Shown piece by piece: positions 36,851 to 45,692 of a stretch of 64,000 nucleotides of DNA. Position numbers and translations under genes: made by a program. The stretch is taken from assembly GCA_964567755.1 (NCBI GenBank), contig CAZMNW010000004.1, positions 1 through 64,000 on the forward strand, read 5' to 3'. Origin of the DNA: DASRJW01 sp964567755. Its GTDB lineage: Bacteria > Krumholzibacteriota > Krumholzibacteriia > G020349025. Each line of letters opens with the position of its first letter. Positions within the stretch are counted from its first letter, which is position 1. The notes beneath the pieces are model-generated. The model had not been told where the DNA came from, made no database searches, and saw nothing but the letters and a program-made list of their open reading frames with translations.

Positions 36851-39502
36851 ATGATCGGCACCCGGCTCGGCCTTTACGCGATCACCGCCAAGCTCGGCGC
36901 GGGCGGCATGGGCGAGGTATATCGCGCCACCGACACCAAGCTCGACCGGCAGGTCGCGATCAAGGTTCTGCCCGAAGCGTTCACGCAAGACCCTGAACGC
37001 CTCGCGCGCTTCGAACGCGAAGCGAAGGTCCTGGCCCAGCTGCATCATCCGAACATCGCTTCCATCTTCGGCTTCGAAGACAGCGACGGCGTGCGTGCGC
37101 TCGTGATGGAGTTGGTCGAGGGGCCGACCTTGGCGGAGCGCCTCGAAGCTGGCGCGGTCGCGTTGGAAGAGAGTCTCTCCATCGCCCGGCAGATCGCCGA
37201 AGCTCTCGAGGAAGCGCACGAGAAAGGGATCGTGCATCGCGATCTCAAGCCGTCGAACGTGAAGCTGACGCCGGAGGGAAAGGTCAAGGTCCTCGATTTT
37301 GGCCTCGCGAAAGCGATGGATCCGAGCGGTCCTGCGAGCTCTTCGGCCTCCGCGAAATCACCAACACTTACGTACCCCGCGACAGAGAAGGGGGTGATCC
37401 TCGGCACGGCCGCGTACATGAGCCCGGAGCAGGCGGCGGGAGTCGCGGTCGACCGCCGCGCCGACATCTGGTCGTTCGGCGTGGTGTTCTACGAACTGCT
37501 GACCGGCCGGCGGATGTTCGAGGGGGAGACGGTCTCGGACGTGCTCGCGTCGGTGCTCAAGGACACTCCAGACTTCACGGCGCTTCCCGCCGGAACTCCC
37601 GGACGGATCGTGAATCTCCTGCGCCGATGCCTGCGCAAGAAACCGCGCGAGCGGCTGCAGGCGATCGGCGATGCGCGGATCGTGATCGAAGAAGTAATGG
37701 CCGATCCGCATCGTGACGAGCCCTCGAGTTCGGCACCCGCGACTCCAAGATCCACGTCGCGTTCGAAACTCGCGTGGATCGTGGCCGTGGTCGGCCTTCT
37801 CGGTGCACTGATCTTCGCCGCGTGGCTCGGCGCAAGCCGCCGCTTCGCGCCCGCGAAGGTTCTGCACGCGGCGCTCAGTGCACCCGACGGCCATGAGTTC
37901 GGCGACACCTTCGCGTTGTCGCCCGATGGAAGGCAGATCGTCTTCGAAGCCTTCGATCGGAAGAGCGGTGCACGTTCTCTATGGTTACGTGCGCTCGATC
38001 GCGGCAACGCCGAACAGCTGGCGGCGACAGACGGTGGAGGGATGCCCTTCTGGTCTCCTGACGGCGCGCACCTTGGGTTCTTCGCCGAGGGAAAGCTCAA
38101 GCGGCTCGATCCCCAGGGCGGGCCCGCACAGGTGATCTGCGACGCGCCATGGCCGCGCGGCGGTGCCTGGGGACCGGACGGTCGGATCGTCCTCTCCCCT
38201 TCGTTTCGGATCGGACTCTCGATCGTGTCCGCGGCAGGCGGCGAGCCGCAGCCGCTCACGACACTCGATCTTGCGCGCAATGAGAAGAGCCATCGCTTCC
38301 CGGTCTTCCTTCCCGGCGGCAAGACGATCCTCTTCCTCTCTCAGACCGCGGAGAGCGGAGCCCCCGACGACGCGAGCACGATCGAAGTGCTCGAGCTTGC
38401 GAGCGGGAAACGGACCCGACTGCTCACCGCGAATTCCTCGCCGCTCTTCTCGCCCAAGGGACACATCCTCTTCTGGCGCGACGGCACGCTTCTCGCTGTG
38501 CGGTTCAACCCCGCGAGCTTGACAATTGTCGGCGATCCGGCGCCGATCGCCTCGTCTGTCGCCTTCACGCCGAACGAGCAAGCGCTCGCCAGCGTCTCGA
38601 ACGAAGGAACGCTCGTCTACCGCGGTGGCGCCCGGGGCACCTTCTCCTCTCTCGTCTGGCTCGATCGGGATGGCATCGGCGCACAGGTCATCCGCGATCG
38701 CGAGCTGATCTTAGATTTCGCCCTGTCACACGATGGAACGCGTCTCGCCTACTCGGCGAACAGCCCAGGACAGGGGGCGACGGATCTTTGGGTCCATGAT
38801 CTCGTTCGCGGCGTGGTGAGCCGGCTGACCTTCGTGGAGGGGTCGGAGCTCTACCCGGTCTGGACGCGGGACGATCGCTTCCTCTACTACAACAACGATC
38901 ACCGCAACGACGGCACGATCTTCCGGCGATCGTCCGACGGTACCGGCTCGGCCGAAGAGATCGGGACGACTCCGAATGGGATCTGGCCCCTGGCCGTCTC
39001 GGGCGACGGCACGTGGCTCATCGTCGGCCTCCACGGGGCCGAGACGGGCATCGACATCTTCCGTTTCGAGATCACAACCAAACAAATGACACCTCTCGTG
39101 GCCACGCCGTTCCTCGATGAGGTTCCGGCGCTCTCGCCAGACGACCGCATGCTCGCCTACGCTTCTGAGCAGTCGGGGCGTTGGGAGGTCTACGTTCAGG
39201 CGCTCGGCGGCGGGCGCGGCACGTGGCAGATCTCGAGCGAGGGCGGGTATCTCCCGCGCTGGCGTGCCGACGGCCGCGAGCTCTTCTTTTTCTCGCGGCC
39301 CGATCGGGTGATGGTGGTCGCGGTCGAGCCCGGCGACGTGCCGCGCTTCTCCGCGCCGCGCGAGCTGTTCCGCCATGCCATCGCGAGCTTCGACATCACA
39401 CCCGACGGCCAGCGCATCGTCGGCCTGCGCCCAGCCGACACCGACGCCAACAAGCCTCTCACGCTCATCGCGAACTGGGCAGAGCGGATGCCGAAGAAGT
39501 AG
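36851..39502 (+). CDS. Membrane serine/threonine kinase with propeller, tandem copy 2
   Basis: This 883-residue protein starts MIGTRLGLYAITAKLGAGGM and is the duplicate of the preceding gene, 14 bases downstream. AAGGATGGAG serves as ribosome-binding site; an in-frame ATG at 36839 lies within it and is less likely. Kinase motifs (VAIKVLP, HRDLKPSN, DFGLAK, GTAAYMSPEQAAG), the membrane segment near 307-326 and the propeller are all preserved. Differences from copy 1 cluster in the juxtamembrane linker and N-terminal propeller (ASRRFAPAKVLHAALSAPDG). The two were probably co-transcribed from birth and have started to diverge in ligand-binding parts. Confidence 0.95.
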   Translation: MIGTRLGLYAITAKLGAGGMGEVYRATDTKLDRQVAIKVLPEAFTQDPERLARFEREAKVLAQLHHPNIASIFGFEDSDGVRALVMELVEGPTLAERLEAGAVALEESLSIARQIAEALEEAHEKGIVHRDLKPSNVKLTPEGKVKVLDFGLAKAMDPSGPASSSASAKSPTLTYPATEKGVILGTAAYMSPEQAAGVAVDRRADIWSFGVVFYELLTGRRMFEGETVSDVLASVLKDTPDFTALPAGTPGRIVNLLRRCLRKKPRERLQAIGDARIVIEEVMADPHRDEPSSSAPATPRSTSRSKLAWIVAVVGLLGALIFAAWLGASRRFAPAKVLHAALSAPDGHEFGDTFALSPDGRQIVFEAFDRKSGARSLWLRALDRGNAEQLAATDGGGMPFWSPDGAHLGFFAEGKLKRLDPQGGPAQVICDAPWPRGGAWGPDGRIVLSPSFRIGLSIVSAAGGEPQPLTTLDLARNEKSHRFPVFLPGGKTILFLSQTAESGAPDDASTIEVLELASGKRTRLLTANSSPLFSPKGHILFWRDGTLLAVRFNPASLTIVGDPAPIASSVAFTPNEQALASVSNEGTLVYRGGARGTFSSLVWLDRDGIGAQVIRDRELILDFALSHDGTRLAYSANSPGQGATDLWVHDLVRGVVSRLTFVEGSELYPVWTRDDRFLYYNNDHRNDGTIFRRSSDGTGSAEEIGTTPNGIWPLAVSGDGTWLIVGLHGAETGIDIFRFEITTKQMTPLVATPFLDEVPALSPDDRMLAYASEQSGRWEVYVQALGGGRGTWQISSEGGYLPRWRADGRELFFFSRPDRVMVVAVEPGDVPRFSAPRELFRHAIASFDITPDGQRIVGLRPADTDANKPLTLIANWAERMPKK

Positions 39503-39559
39503 ACCCTCGTGCATGGTTCACTGGGTCCGCGCTGGCGAGAATTGGAGCGGCGGCGACCG

Positions 39560-41110
39560 ATGAGGAAAAGCTATTGGGCTATGGTGATCCTCGTCGTCGC
39601 CTGTCTCAGCGCGGGCCTGTCGCCACGATCCGCATCGGCATTCGATGTGGTCGAGGCCTCGATCGCCGAGATCCATGCCGCGATGCTGGCCGGCACCCTG
39701 ACGGCGGCCGAGCTGGTGCAACGATACCTGGACCGCATCGCCGCCTATGACAAGCAGGGGCCCGCGCTCAACGCAATCATCACGATCAACCCGCGCGCGC
39801 TCGAGCAGGCCAGGGAACTCGATCGCCGCTTCGCGGCCAGCGGTTTCGTCGGCCCGTTGCACGGCATCCCGATGATCATCAAGGACAACTACGATACCCA
39901 CGACATGCCGACGACGGCGGGATCGCTGTCGCTTGCGGGGTCGATGCCGCCGGACGATGCGACTCAAGTGCGCCGCCTGCGCGAGGCCGGGGCCATCATT
40001 CTCGCCAAGTCCAACATGGCCGAGTTCGCGTTCTCGCCGTACGAAACCGTCGGCTCCATGCTGCCCGGCTACACGCGGAATCCCTATGCGACCAATCGGG
40101 TGACGGCAGGCTCGAGCGGCGGAACGGCGGCTGCGGTGGCGGCGAGCTTCGGCGCGGTCGGCCTCGGAACGGATACGGGCAATTCCATCCGTGGACCCTC
40201 TTCACACCAGGCTCTCGTCGGTATTCGATCGACCATGGGGCTCACCAGCCGTGACGGCATCGTGCCGCTCTATCTCGACAAGGATATCGGCGGTCCCATG
40301 GCACGCAGCGTCGCCGATGCCGTTGTGGTTTTCCAGGTGATCGTCGGATACGACTCGGCGGATCCCGCGACCGAGGTGTGCTGCAGTCGCGCGATTCCCC
40401 ACTATGCCAACTACCTCGATGCCGGCTTACTCCGCGGTGCGCGCATCGGAGTGATGCGCCAGTGGTCGAATCGCGACGGCGCGGATGCCGAGGTTCTCGC
40501 GCGCTTCGAGGAGGCTCTGGGTGCCATGCTCCGCGCCGGTGCGACGATCGTCGATTCGGTCGCGATCGCCGAAATGGATAGCCTGCGGGAAAGTGGTCTG
40601 TGGTGCCCGCGCTTTCCGTGGGACATCGACCATTATCTCGCGAGCCTGGGCCCCGATGCCCCGGTCAAGAGTTTCGACGAAATCGTGGCGTCAGAGCGCA
40701 CGCATCCATCCATCCGAGCGGACTTGGAGTACTTCCGGCCGTTCCGGAAGTCACCGGACGAGGATTCGACCTGTGTCCGCGCGCACGCGAATGCCGACCG
40801 ATTGCGTGCGGCCGTGCGCCGCGTGCTGGCAACGCAGAGGTTGGACGCGATGGTCTATCCCACGTGGAGCAACCCACCCCGCCTCATCGGCGATCTCAAT
40901 ACGCCGGCCGGTGACAACAGTCAGGACTTGGCACCCGGAACCGGCTTTCCGGCGATCACAGTCCCGATGGGCACCGTGCACGACGGGCTTCCCGTGGGAC
41001 TGCAGTTCTTCGGTGATGCATGGTCCGAGCAGTGGCTGATAGGATTCGCCTACGCGTTCGAGCAAGCGACGAAACACCGCAGAGCGCCGGCGCTCGAGGA
41101 AAAGCATTGA
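39560..41110 (+). CDS. Secreted amidase-signature hydrolase
   Basis: This 516-residue protein has a signal peptide (MRKSYWAMVILVVACLSAGL...SASA) and then an amidase-signature domain. The Ser-cisSer-Lys triad is visible: Lys108 in MIIKDNYD, the cis-Ser in AGSSGG (185/186) and nucleophile Ser209 in DTGNSIRGPSS. The usual DTGGSIR is DTGNSIR here, as in related secreted amidases. GPLHGIPMIIKDN and FPAITVPMG also fit. It would hydrolyse an amide in the periplasm; the substrate is unknown. ATG 39560 was chosen because it opens the signal peptide. Its stop overlaps the TTG of the following kinase, which suggests coupled translation. Confidence 0.93.
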   Translation: MRKSYWAMVILVVACLSAGLSPRSASAFDVVEASIAEIHAAMLAGTLTAAELVQRYLDRIAAYDKQGPALNAIITINPRALEQARELDRRFAASGFVGPLHGIPMIIKDNYDTHDMPTTAGSLSLAGSMPPDDATQVRRLREAGAIILAKSNMAEFAFSPYETVGSMLPGYTRNPYATNRVTAGSSGGTAAAVAASFGAVGLGTDTGNSIRGPSSHQALVGIRSTMGLTSRDGIVPLYLDKDIGGPMARSVADAVVVFQVIVGYDSADPATEVCCSRAIPHYANYLDAGLLRGARIGVMRQWSNRDGADAEVLARFEEALGAMLRAGATIVDSVAIAEMDSLRESGLWCPRFPWDIDHYLASLGPDAPVKSFDEIVASERTHPSIRADLEYFRPFRKSPDEDSTCVRAHANADRLRAAVRRVLATQRLDAMVYPTWSNPPRLIGDLNTPAGDNSQDLAPGTGFPAITVPMGTVHDGLPVGLQFFGDAWSEQWLIGFAYAFEQATKHRRAPALEEKH

Positions 41111-43380
41111 CCCTGGATCCGGGAACGAAGCTCGGCCCCTACGAGATCGTTTCGCCTTTGGGCGCGGGCGGCATGGGCGAGGTGTATCGCGCCCGCGACA
41201 CGCGGCTGGATCGCGAAGTGGCGATCAAAGTTCTGCCGGTCTCCGCGCGTGGTGATCGCGAAGCACGCGAACGGTTCCGGCGTGAGGCGCTCGCTCTGTC
41301 GCGCCTCAATCATCCGCACATCGAAATGGTGCTCGATCTCGGCGAAGAAAACGGCGTCGACTATTTGGTGCTGGAGTTCGTGCCGGGAGAAACACTCGCG
41401 GCCCGAGTGGCCCGTGGCCGCGTACCCGAGCGCGAAGCGGCAGAACTCGGCGCACAGGTCGCCGAAGCCCTGGCCGAGGCCCACGATCGCGGTGTCCTGC
41501 ACCGCGACCTCAAGCCACGCAACATCATGGTCACGCCCAAGGGGCGAGTAAAGGTGCTCGACTTCGGACTCGCGAAGCTCGCGCCGACCGCCGGCGACGA
41601 CACGGGGAGCATGGACCTGTCGCACGTGGGCACGACGGCCGGAACGCTCGCGTACATGTCGCCGGAGCAGCTCCTCGGCGAACCGATCGACGCCCGCGCC
41701 GATGTCTATGCGCTCGGAGTCGTGCTCTACGAGATGACCACCGCGCAGCGACCGTTCCGCGCCGCGATCGCCACCGCGTTGGCGAACGAAGTGCTGCACG
41801 GACAGCTCGCGCCGCCGCGCGCGCACGAACCGTCGCTCTCGGCGCGCGCCGAGGCAGTCATCCTGCGCGCGATGGAACGCGAGCGCTCGCGGCGCTATCA
41901 GACCGCAGGCGAAATCCTCGGGGAGCTGCGCCGGCTTGCCGCTCCTGATGGCGGCGACTCGAGCGGGACCTCGATCATGGCGCCTGCGCGCCGCGTCACG
42001 TCGATCGCGGTGCTCCCGCTCGAGAACCTTTCCGGCGACCCAGCGCAAGATTACTTCTCGGACGGCATGACCGAGGAGCTCATCGCGTGTCTGGCGCAGG
42101 TGCGCGCGTTGCGCATCATCTCGCGCACGTCGGTGATGCGTTACAAGGGCCAGCGCCGCGCGATCCCCGAAATCGCGCGCGAGCTCAACGTCGACGCCAT
42201 CGTCGAGGGCTCGGTGCGACGGGCCGGCGAACGTGTGCGCATCACCGCACAGCTCATCGATGCCACGACCGAGCGCCACTTGTGGGCCAAGTCGTACGAG
42301 CGCGACTTGAAGGACTTGCTCGCACTGCAGGGCGAAGTCGCCGCCGCGATCGTCGACGAGATTCAGGTCAGCGTGACGCCGCAGGAGGAAACGCGCCTGC
42401 GGGACGTTCGTGCGGTGAACCCCGAAGCCTACGAGGCCTACCTCAAGGGCCGCTATTTCATCGAGCTGCGAACGGAGATGGATCTCCGCAAGGGCCTCGC
42501 GAGCCTCGACGAGGCCGTGCGCCTCGATCCGTCACTCGTGCTGGCGCACATCGGCGTCGCCGATGCCTACAATTTGATGGGCTTCATGACGGTGCTCCCC
42601 CCGCGCGAAGCGTTTCCGCGCGCCCAGGCCGCGGCGCGCCGCGCGCTCGAGATCAATCATTCCAGCGCGGAAGCGTTCACGTCGCTCGCCTACGCGGCGC
42701 TCTGGCACGATTGGAACTTCGAGGAATCCGAGCGCTTGTTCCGCCGGTCGATCGATCTCAACCCGAAGTATGCACAAGCGCATCTGTGGTTCGCGAACAC
42801 GCTGACGCTTCTCGGTCGCGACGAGGAAGCTTATGCGGAGGCCTACGCAGCCCGGACCTTGGACCCGCTCTCGAACGTGGCCATCGCGTTCGCTGCGTGG
42901 TTCCCGTACTGGCGAGAGCGCTTCGACGAGGCGCTTCGCAAGTTCCAGGACGCGCTGCCGCTCATTCCCGGCTTCGGGCTCATTCACTACTGGATGGGAC
43001 TAGCCTTCACGCGCGCCGGCCGGGATGCAGAGGCCATCGCCGCACTCACGCGCAGCATCGAATTGCTGGGGCGAACTCCGCAGGCGCTCGCAGCCCTCGC
43101 AACCGCGCACGCGCTCGCGGGCCGCGGAGCGGAGTCGCGGGTGCTCCTCGCCGAACTCGAGGCGCAGTCCGCGCATCGCTATGTCGCCGCGTACTACCCC
43201 GCACAGGTGTGGGTCGCGCTCGGCGAGCACGACGCCGCGTTCGCGGCGCTCGAACGCGCGTTCGACGAACGGGTCCACTGGCTGGCGGCGATCCGCCTCG
43301 ACCCGTCACTTGCAGCACTGCGTTCCGACCCGCGATTCGAGGCGCTTGCCGCTCGCGTCAAGGTTAGAGTGCCGGAGTGA
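41107..43380 (+). CDS. Serine/threonine kinase with TolB-like and TPR domains
   Basis: This 757-residue cytoplasmic-type kinase starts at TTG 41107, overlapping the amidase stop as TTGA. The kinase domain covers about 10-275: GAGGMGEVYRARD, VAIKVLP, HRDLKPRN, DFGLAK and GTLAYMSPEQLLG. It then has SIAVLPLENLSGDPAQDYFS and MTEELIACLAQVRALRIISR, an adenylate-cyclase/CadC-type TolB-like N domain, then TPR helices to the end (AYNLMGFMTV, SSAEAFTSLAYAALWHDWNF, YAQAHLWFANTL). No membrane segment is evident, unlike the other kinases here. HRDLKPRN replaces the usual HRDLKPGN, a mild change. The C-terminus (IRLDPSLAALRSDPRFEALA) recurs in the kinase remnant at 45603. Confidence 0.94.
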   Translation: MTLDPGTKLGPYEIVSPLGAGGMGEVYRARDTRLDREVAIKVLPVSARGDREARERFRREALALSRLNHPHIEMVLDLGEENGVDYLVLEFVPGETLAARVARGRVPEREAAELGAQVAEALAEAHDRGVLHRDLKPRNIMVTPKGRVKVLDFGLAKLAPTAGDDTGSMDLSHVGTTAGTLAYMSPEQLLGEPIDARADVYALGVVLYEMTTAQRPFRAAIATALANEVLHGQLAPPRAHEPSLSARAEAVILRAMERERSRRYQTAGEILGELRRLAAPDGGDSSGTSIMAPARRVTSIAVLPLENLSGDPAQDYFSDGMTEELIACLAQVRALRIISRTSVMRYKGQRRAIPEIARELNVDAIVEGSVRRAGERVRITAQLIDATTERHLWAKSYERDLKDLLALQGEVAAAIVDEIQVSVTPQEETRLRDVRAVNPEAYEAYLKGRYFIELRTEMDLRKGLASLDEAVRLDPSLVLAHIGVADAYNLMGFMTVLPPREAFPRAQAAARRALEINHSSAEAFTSLAYAALWHDWNFEESERLFRRSIDLNPKYAQAHLWFANTLTLLGRDEEAYAEAYAARTLDPLSNVAIAFAAWFPYWRERFDEALRKFQDALPLIPGFGLIHYWMGLAFTRAGRDAEAIAALTRSIELLGRTPQALAALATAHALAGRGAESRVLLAELEAQSAHRYVAAYYPAQVWVALGEHDAAFAALERAFDERVHWLAAIRLDPSLAALRSDPRFEALAARVKVRVPE

Positions 43381-43430
43381 CGCTCACCATCGGCACCCGG
43401 CTCGGTCCCTACGAGATCACCGCCCCGCAC
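43377..43430 (+). pseudogene. 5' remnant of a kinase gene
   Basis: GTG 43377 overlaps the stop of the preceding kinase (GTGA) and reads MTLTIGTRLGPYEITAP, the standard opening of this kinase family. LGAGGMGEVY should follow, but the sequence switches directly into the 3' end of the minus-strand hydrolase gene, whose stop begins at 43431. Together with the tail at 45603 it marks a kinase gene whose middle was replaced. Confidence 0.85.
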
Positions 43431-45485
43431 TCACTTCGCCAACACGACCTTCTGACCATCGACGTCGCCGTTGGCGACGGCACGCACGAAGTAAGCACCC
43501 GAAGCCAGGCGAGTGCCGTTGGCGTCGCCTCCATCCCAGAGCAGGCGATGCGTGCCTTCACCACGGAATTCGTCGAGCAACACGCCGACCTCGCGCCCGC
43601 GCACGTCGAAGATCGAGAGCCGCACGTGGCCCGGCTGGGATAGGGTGAAGGACAGCAACGTTCTCGGATTGAATGGGTTCGGCACACTGGGCTCGAGGAC
43701 CACGCCGCGTGGGAGCACGACGACCATGGGGGCATCCGTCGGACAGCTCCCGAGGGCGTCACGCACCTGCTCGCGCAATAGCTCAGGCGCGGCGGTGAAT
43801 ACGCGCCCGTTTTCTGCGGCCGCGTCGTGGACGAAAACCCCGAACACATACTCGCGCGGCGCCAGCCGCTCGCGCCCGTCGCAGCGCGGCAGGCTCACCC
43901 AGCCGGCCACGGAGACGAAGTCCTGGCCGTTGAGCGTGTAGCCACCTGGTTTCCAGGCCAGACGTGTGTTCGCCCAATAACCTTCCACGATATACGGATA
44001 ACCCAAATTGGTGGCCTCTTCCTCGATCAGGTCGCGCAAGCTGATGGTGAACCACCATTGGCTGGCCGGAGGCGTCGTCTCGCTCTGCATCAGGCTCCAG
44101 AACGTCTCTCGCGTGGCGGCGTCCATCACGCTGCCGTCCGCCACCCGCTCGTAAAGGGAACCTGCATCCTCCAACGTCAACGCGTTCGGGTTGGCGAGAG
44201 CCGGCCCGGCGCACCCGAGCGGTGTGTGGTTGATGCTGGTGTTCGTCATCAAGGAGATCGTGGCCGACGTCGTGTTGATGTTGGCGACCCCGTAGCGCGT
44301 GCCGATGAATTGCGTTGCCGCGTTGTCGGAAAACCACATCATCGCCCGCAGCGCGCCAGCAAGGTCGGAGTTCTGGAAGGGGGAGCCGCCAATGGGACAG
44401 CTGCCGCTGTAATTGATGGAGTAGCTCACCGGGGTGGCGAGGTCGTCGAAGCCTTGCATCACTTGACGCATGGCGTGCAGGTGATGCGTGACCTTGATGG
44501 TGCTGGCCGGCTCGAAGACGAAACCTTGCTGCAATGATGCCAGAACCGGACCGCTGACCTCCTTGAGGTAGAGCCCGGTGGAGCCGTCAGCGCCGTACTG
44601 CAGGATGTCGGCGATGCGCGTCGTGAGCTCGTTCGAATTGTTGATCATCACGGCGGCGAAGTAGCGCACGCCCCCGGATTCCCAGGTCTCGAGGTCGGTC
44701 AAACGGGCCCCGTTTTGGTTGAGGAAGGCGCTCAGCTGGGTCTCGGTGACGCCCCAATACCACCACCAGTGGACTGCATCGACGCCGCTGTTGGGGATGA
44801 GGATGGCGTCGAAGATGCCACTCGTCGTGTCGCGTACCTCGAGCTCGAGGATACGAGCCGAATTGGTGTTGATGAAGTCGGCGAGGTCGCTCGCGCCGAT
44901 GTTGTAGAGGTGCCACCAGGCAGAAGCATCGGCGCCTGTGTTGGAGATCATGATTGCGTCGTAGTTGCCGCTCGCCGGGACCCGATCGACGTCGACGAGT
45001 CGTGCATTGTTCACGGTGGTGAGATTGCTCAGATCCGGCACGGCCTGATCGAGGTACCACCACCATCCTTTGGTGGCCATCCCGCTGTTCTCCACCATGA
45101 TCACGGCGTAACGATCACCGCCGACGGCGCCATCGAAATAGCGCTCGACGTCGATGAGGCGACCGTTGTTGGCATTGATGAAGTTCGTCACGTCCGACGC
45201 ACTCAGCCCGAAGTACCACCACCAGTTGCGGGCATGCACCCCGCTGTTGTGGACGAAAGCCGCGGCAAAGCGAATCGGCGTCGTGCTCTGGACCTCGATG
45301 TCGATCAAACGTGCGCCTGAACTGTTGATCAGATCGGTGATTTGGGCCTCGGTGACACCGTAGAGCCACCACCACGCGGTGGGCGTGGTCAGCGTCCGTT
45401 CTTCGTCGGCATGGAGAGGAGCGGTGTGGAGTGCGAGCAGCAGGCAGGAAAGTCGAACAGCCGTTCGAAACACGCGGGCTAGCAT
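43431..45485 (-). CDS. Secreted serine beta-lactamase-like hydrolase with five WWW-repeats and FlgD-like C-terminus
   Basis: This 684-residue protein has a signal peptide (MLARVFRTAVRLSCLLLALH...) and then five repeats of about 50 residues (TAWWWLYGVTEAQITDLINS, ARLIDIEV..., repeated as NWWWYFGL, GWWWYLD, AWWHLYN, HWWWYWGV). The catalytic domain has the serine beta-lactamase/DD-peptidase triad of motifs: Ser328-x-x-Lys331 (ASTIK), Ser386-Asp-Asn (FSDN) and Lys512-Pro-Gly-Gly. The C-terminus is a FlgD-like Ig domain starting at PNPFNPRTLLSF, a sorting signal for surface secretion in some lineages. The repeats resemble those of polyglycine hydrolases; substrate is unknown. GGGAGG precedes ATG 45485. 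The gene sits inside the remains of a kinase gene. Confidence 0.88.
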   Translation of the reverse strand: MLARVFRTAVRLSCLLLALHTAPLHADEERTLTTPTAWWWLYGVTEAQITDLINSSGARLIDIEVQSTTPIRFAAAFVHNSGVHARNWWWYFGLSASDVTNFINANNGRLIDVERYFDGAVGGDRYAVIMVENSGMATKGWWWYLDQAVPDLSNLTTVNNARLVDVDRVPASGNYDAIMISNTGADASAWWHLYNIGASDLADFINTNSARILELEVRDTTSGIFDAILIPNSGVDAVHWWWYWGVTETQLSAFLNQNGARLTDLETWESGGVRYFAAVMINNSNELTTRIADILQYGADGSTGLYLKEVSGPVLASLQQGFVFEPASTIKVTHHLHAMRQVMQGFDDLATPVSYSINYSGSCPIGGSPFQNSDLAGALRAMMWFSDNAATQFIGTRYGVANINTTSATISLMTNTSINHTPLGCAGPALANPNALTLEDAGSLYERVADGSVMDAATRETFWSLMQSETTPPASQWWFTISLRDLIEEEATNLGYPYIVEGYWANTRLAWKPGGYTLNGQDFVSVAGWVSLPRCDGRERLAPREYVFGVFVHDAAAENGRVFTAAPELLREQVRDALGSCPTDAPMVVVLPRGVVLEPSVPNPFNPRTLLSFTLSQPGHVRLSIFDVRGREVGVLLDEFRGEGTHRLLWDGGDANGTRLASGAYFVRAVANGDVDGQKVVLAK

Positions 45486-45602
45486 AGCTGGCCTCCCGGT
45501 TATCCACGGATTCGGTTGCAACGGCTTCGGCGGAGGCTTCTTGCGGGGCAGTCTATGGTCGACGGAACTGGGAGTCAACTGCGGAGCTGGGGGCGCCAGC
45601 GG

Positions 45603-45692
45603 CTATCCATCGACCCGTCGCTCGTCGCGCTGCGCGACGATGCGCGATTCGACGTGCTTGCCGCTCGCGTCAAGGGTAGAGTGTCTGAATGA
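45603..45692 (+). pseudogene. 3' remnant of a TPR-type kinase gene
   Basis: The frame LSIDPSLVALRDDARFDVLA then ARVKGRVSE and TGA matches the last residues of the complete TPR kinase at 41107 (LDPSLAALRSDPRFEALAAR, VKVRVPE). Its stop overlaps the next kinase start as ATGA, the junction style of this array. Upstream of 45603 the similarity ends in the promoter side of the minus-strand hydrolase. With 43377-43430 it brackets the replacement. Confidence 0.85.

Noticed and set aside
43377..43643. Continuous 88-codon frame starting like a kinase
   Set aside because: Only the first 17 codons are kinase-like; the rest is antisense to the hydrolase gene, so it was called as a kinase remnant.
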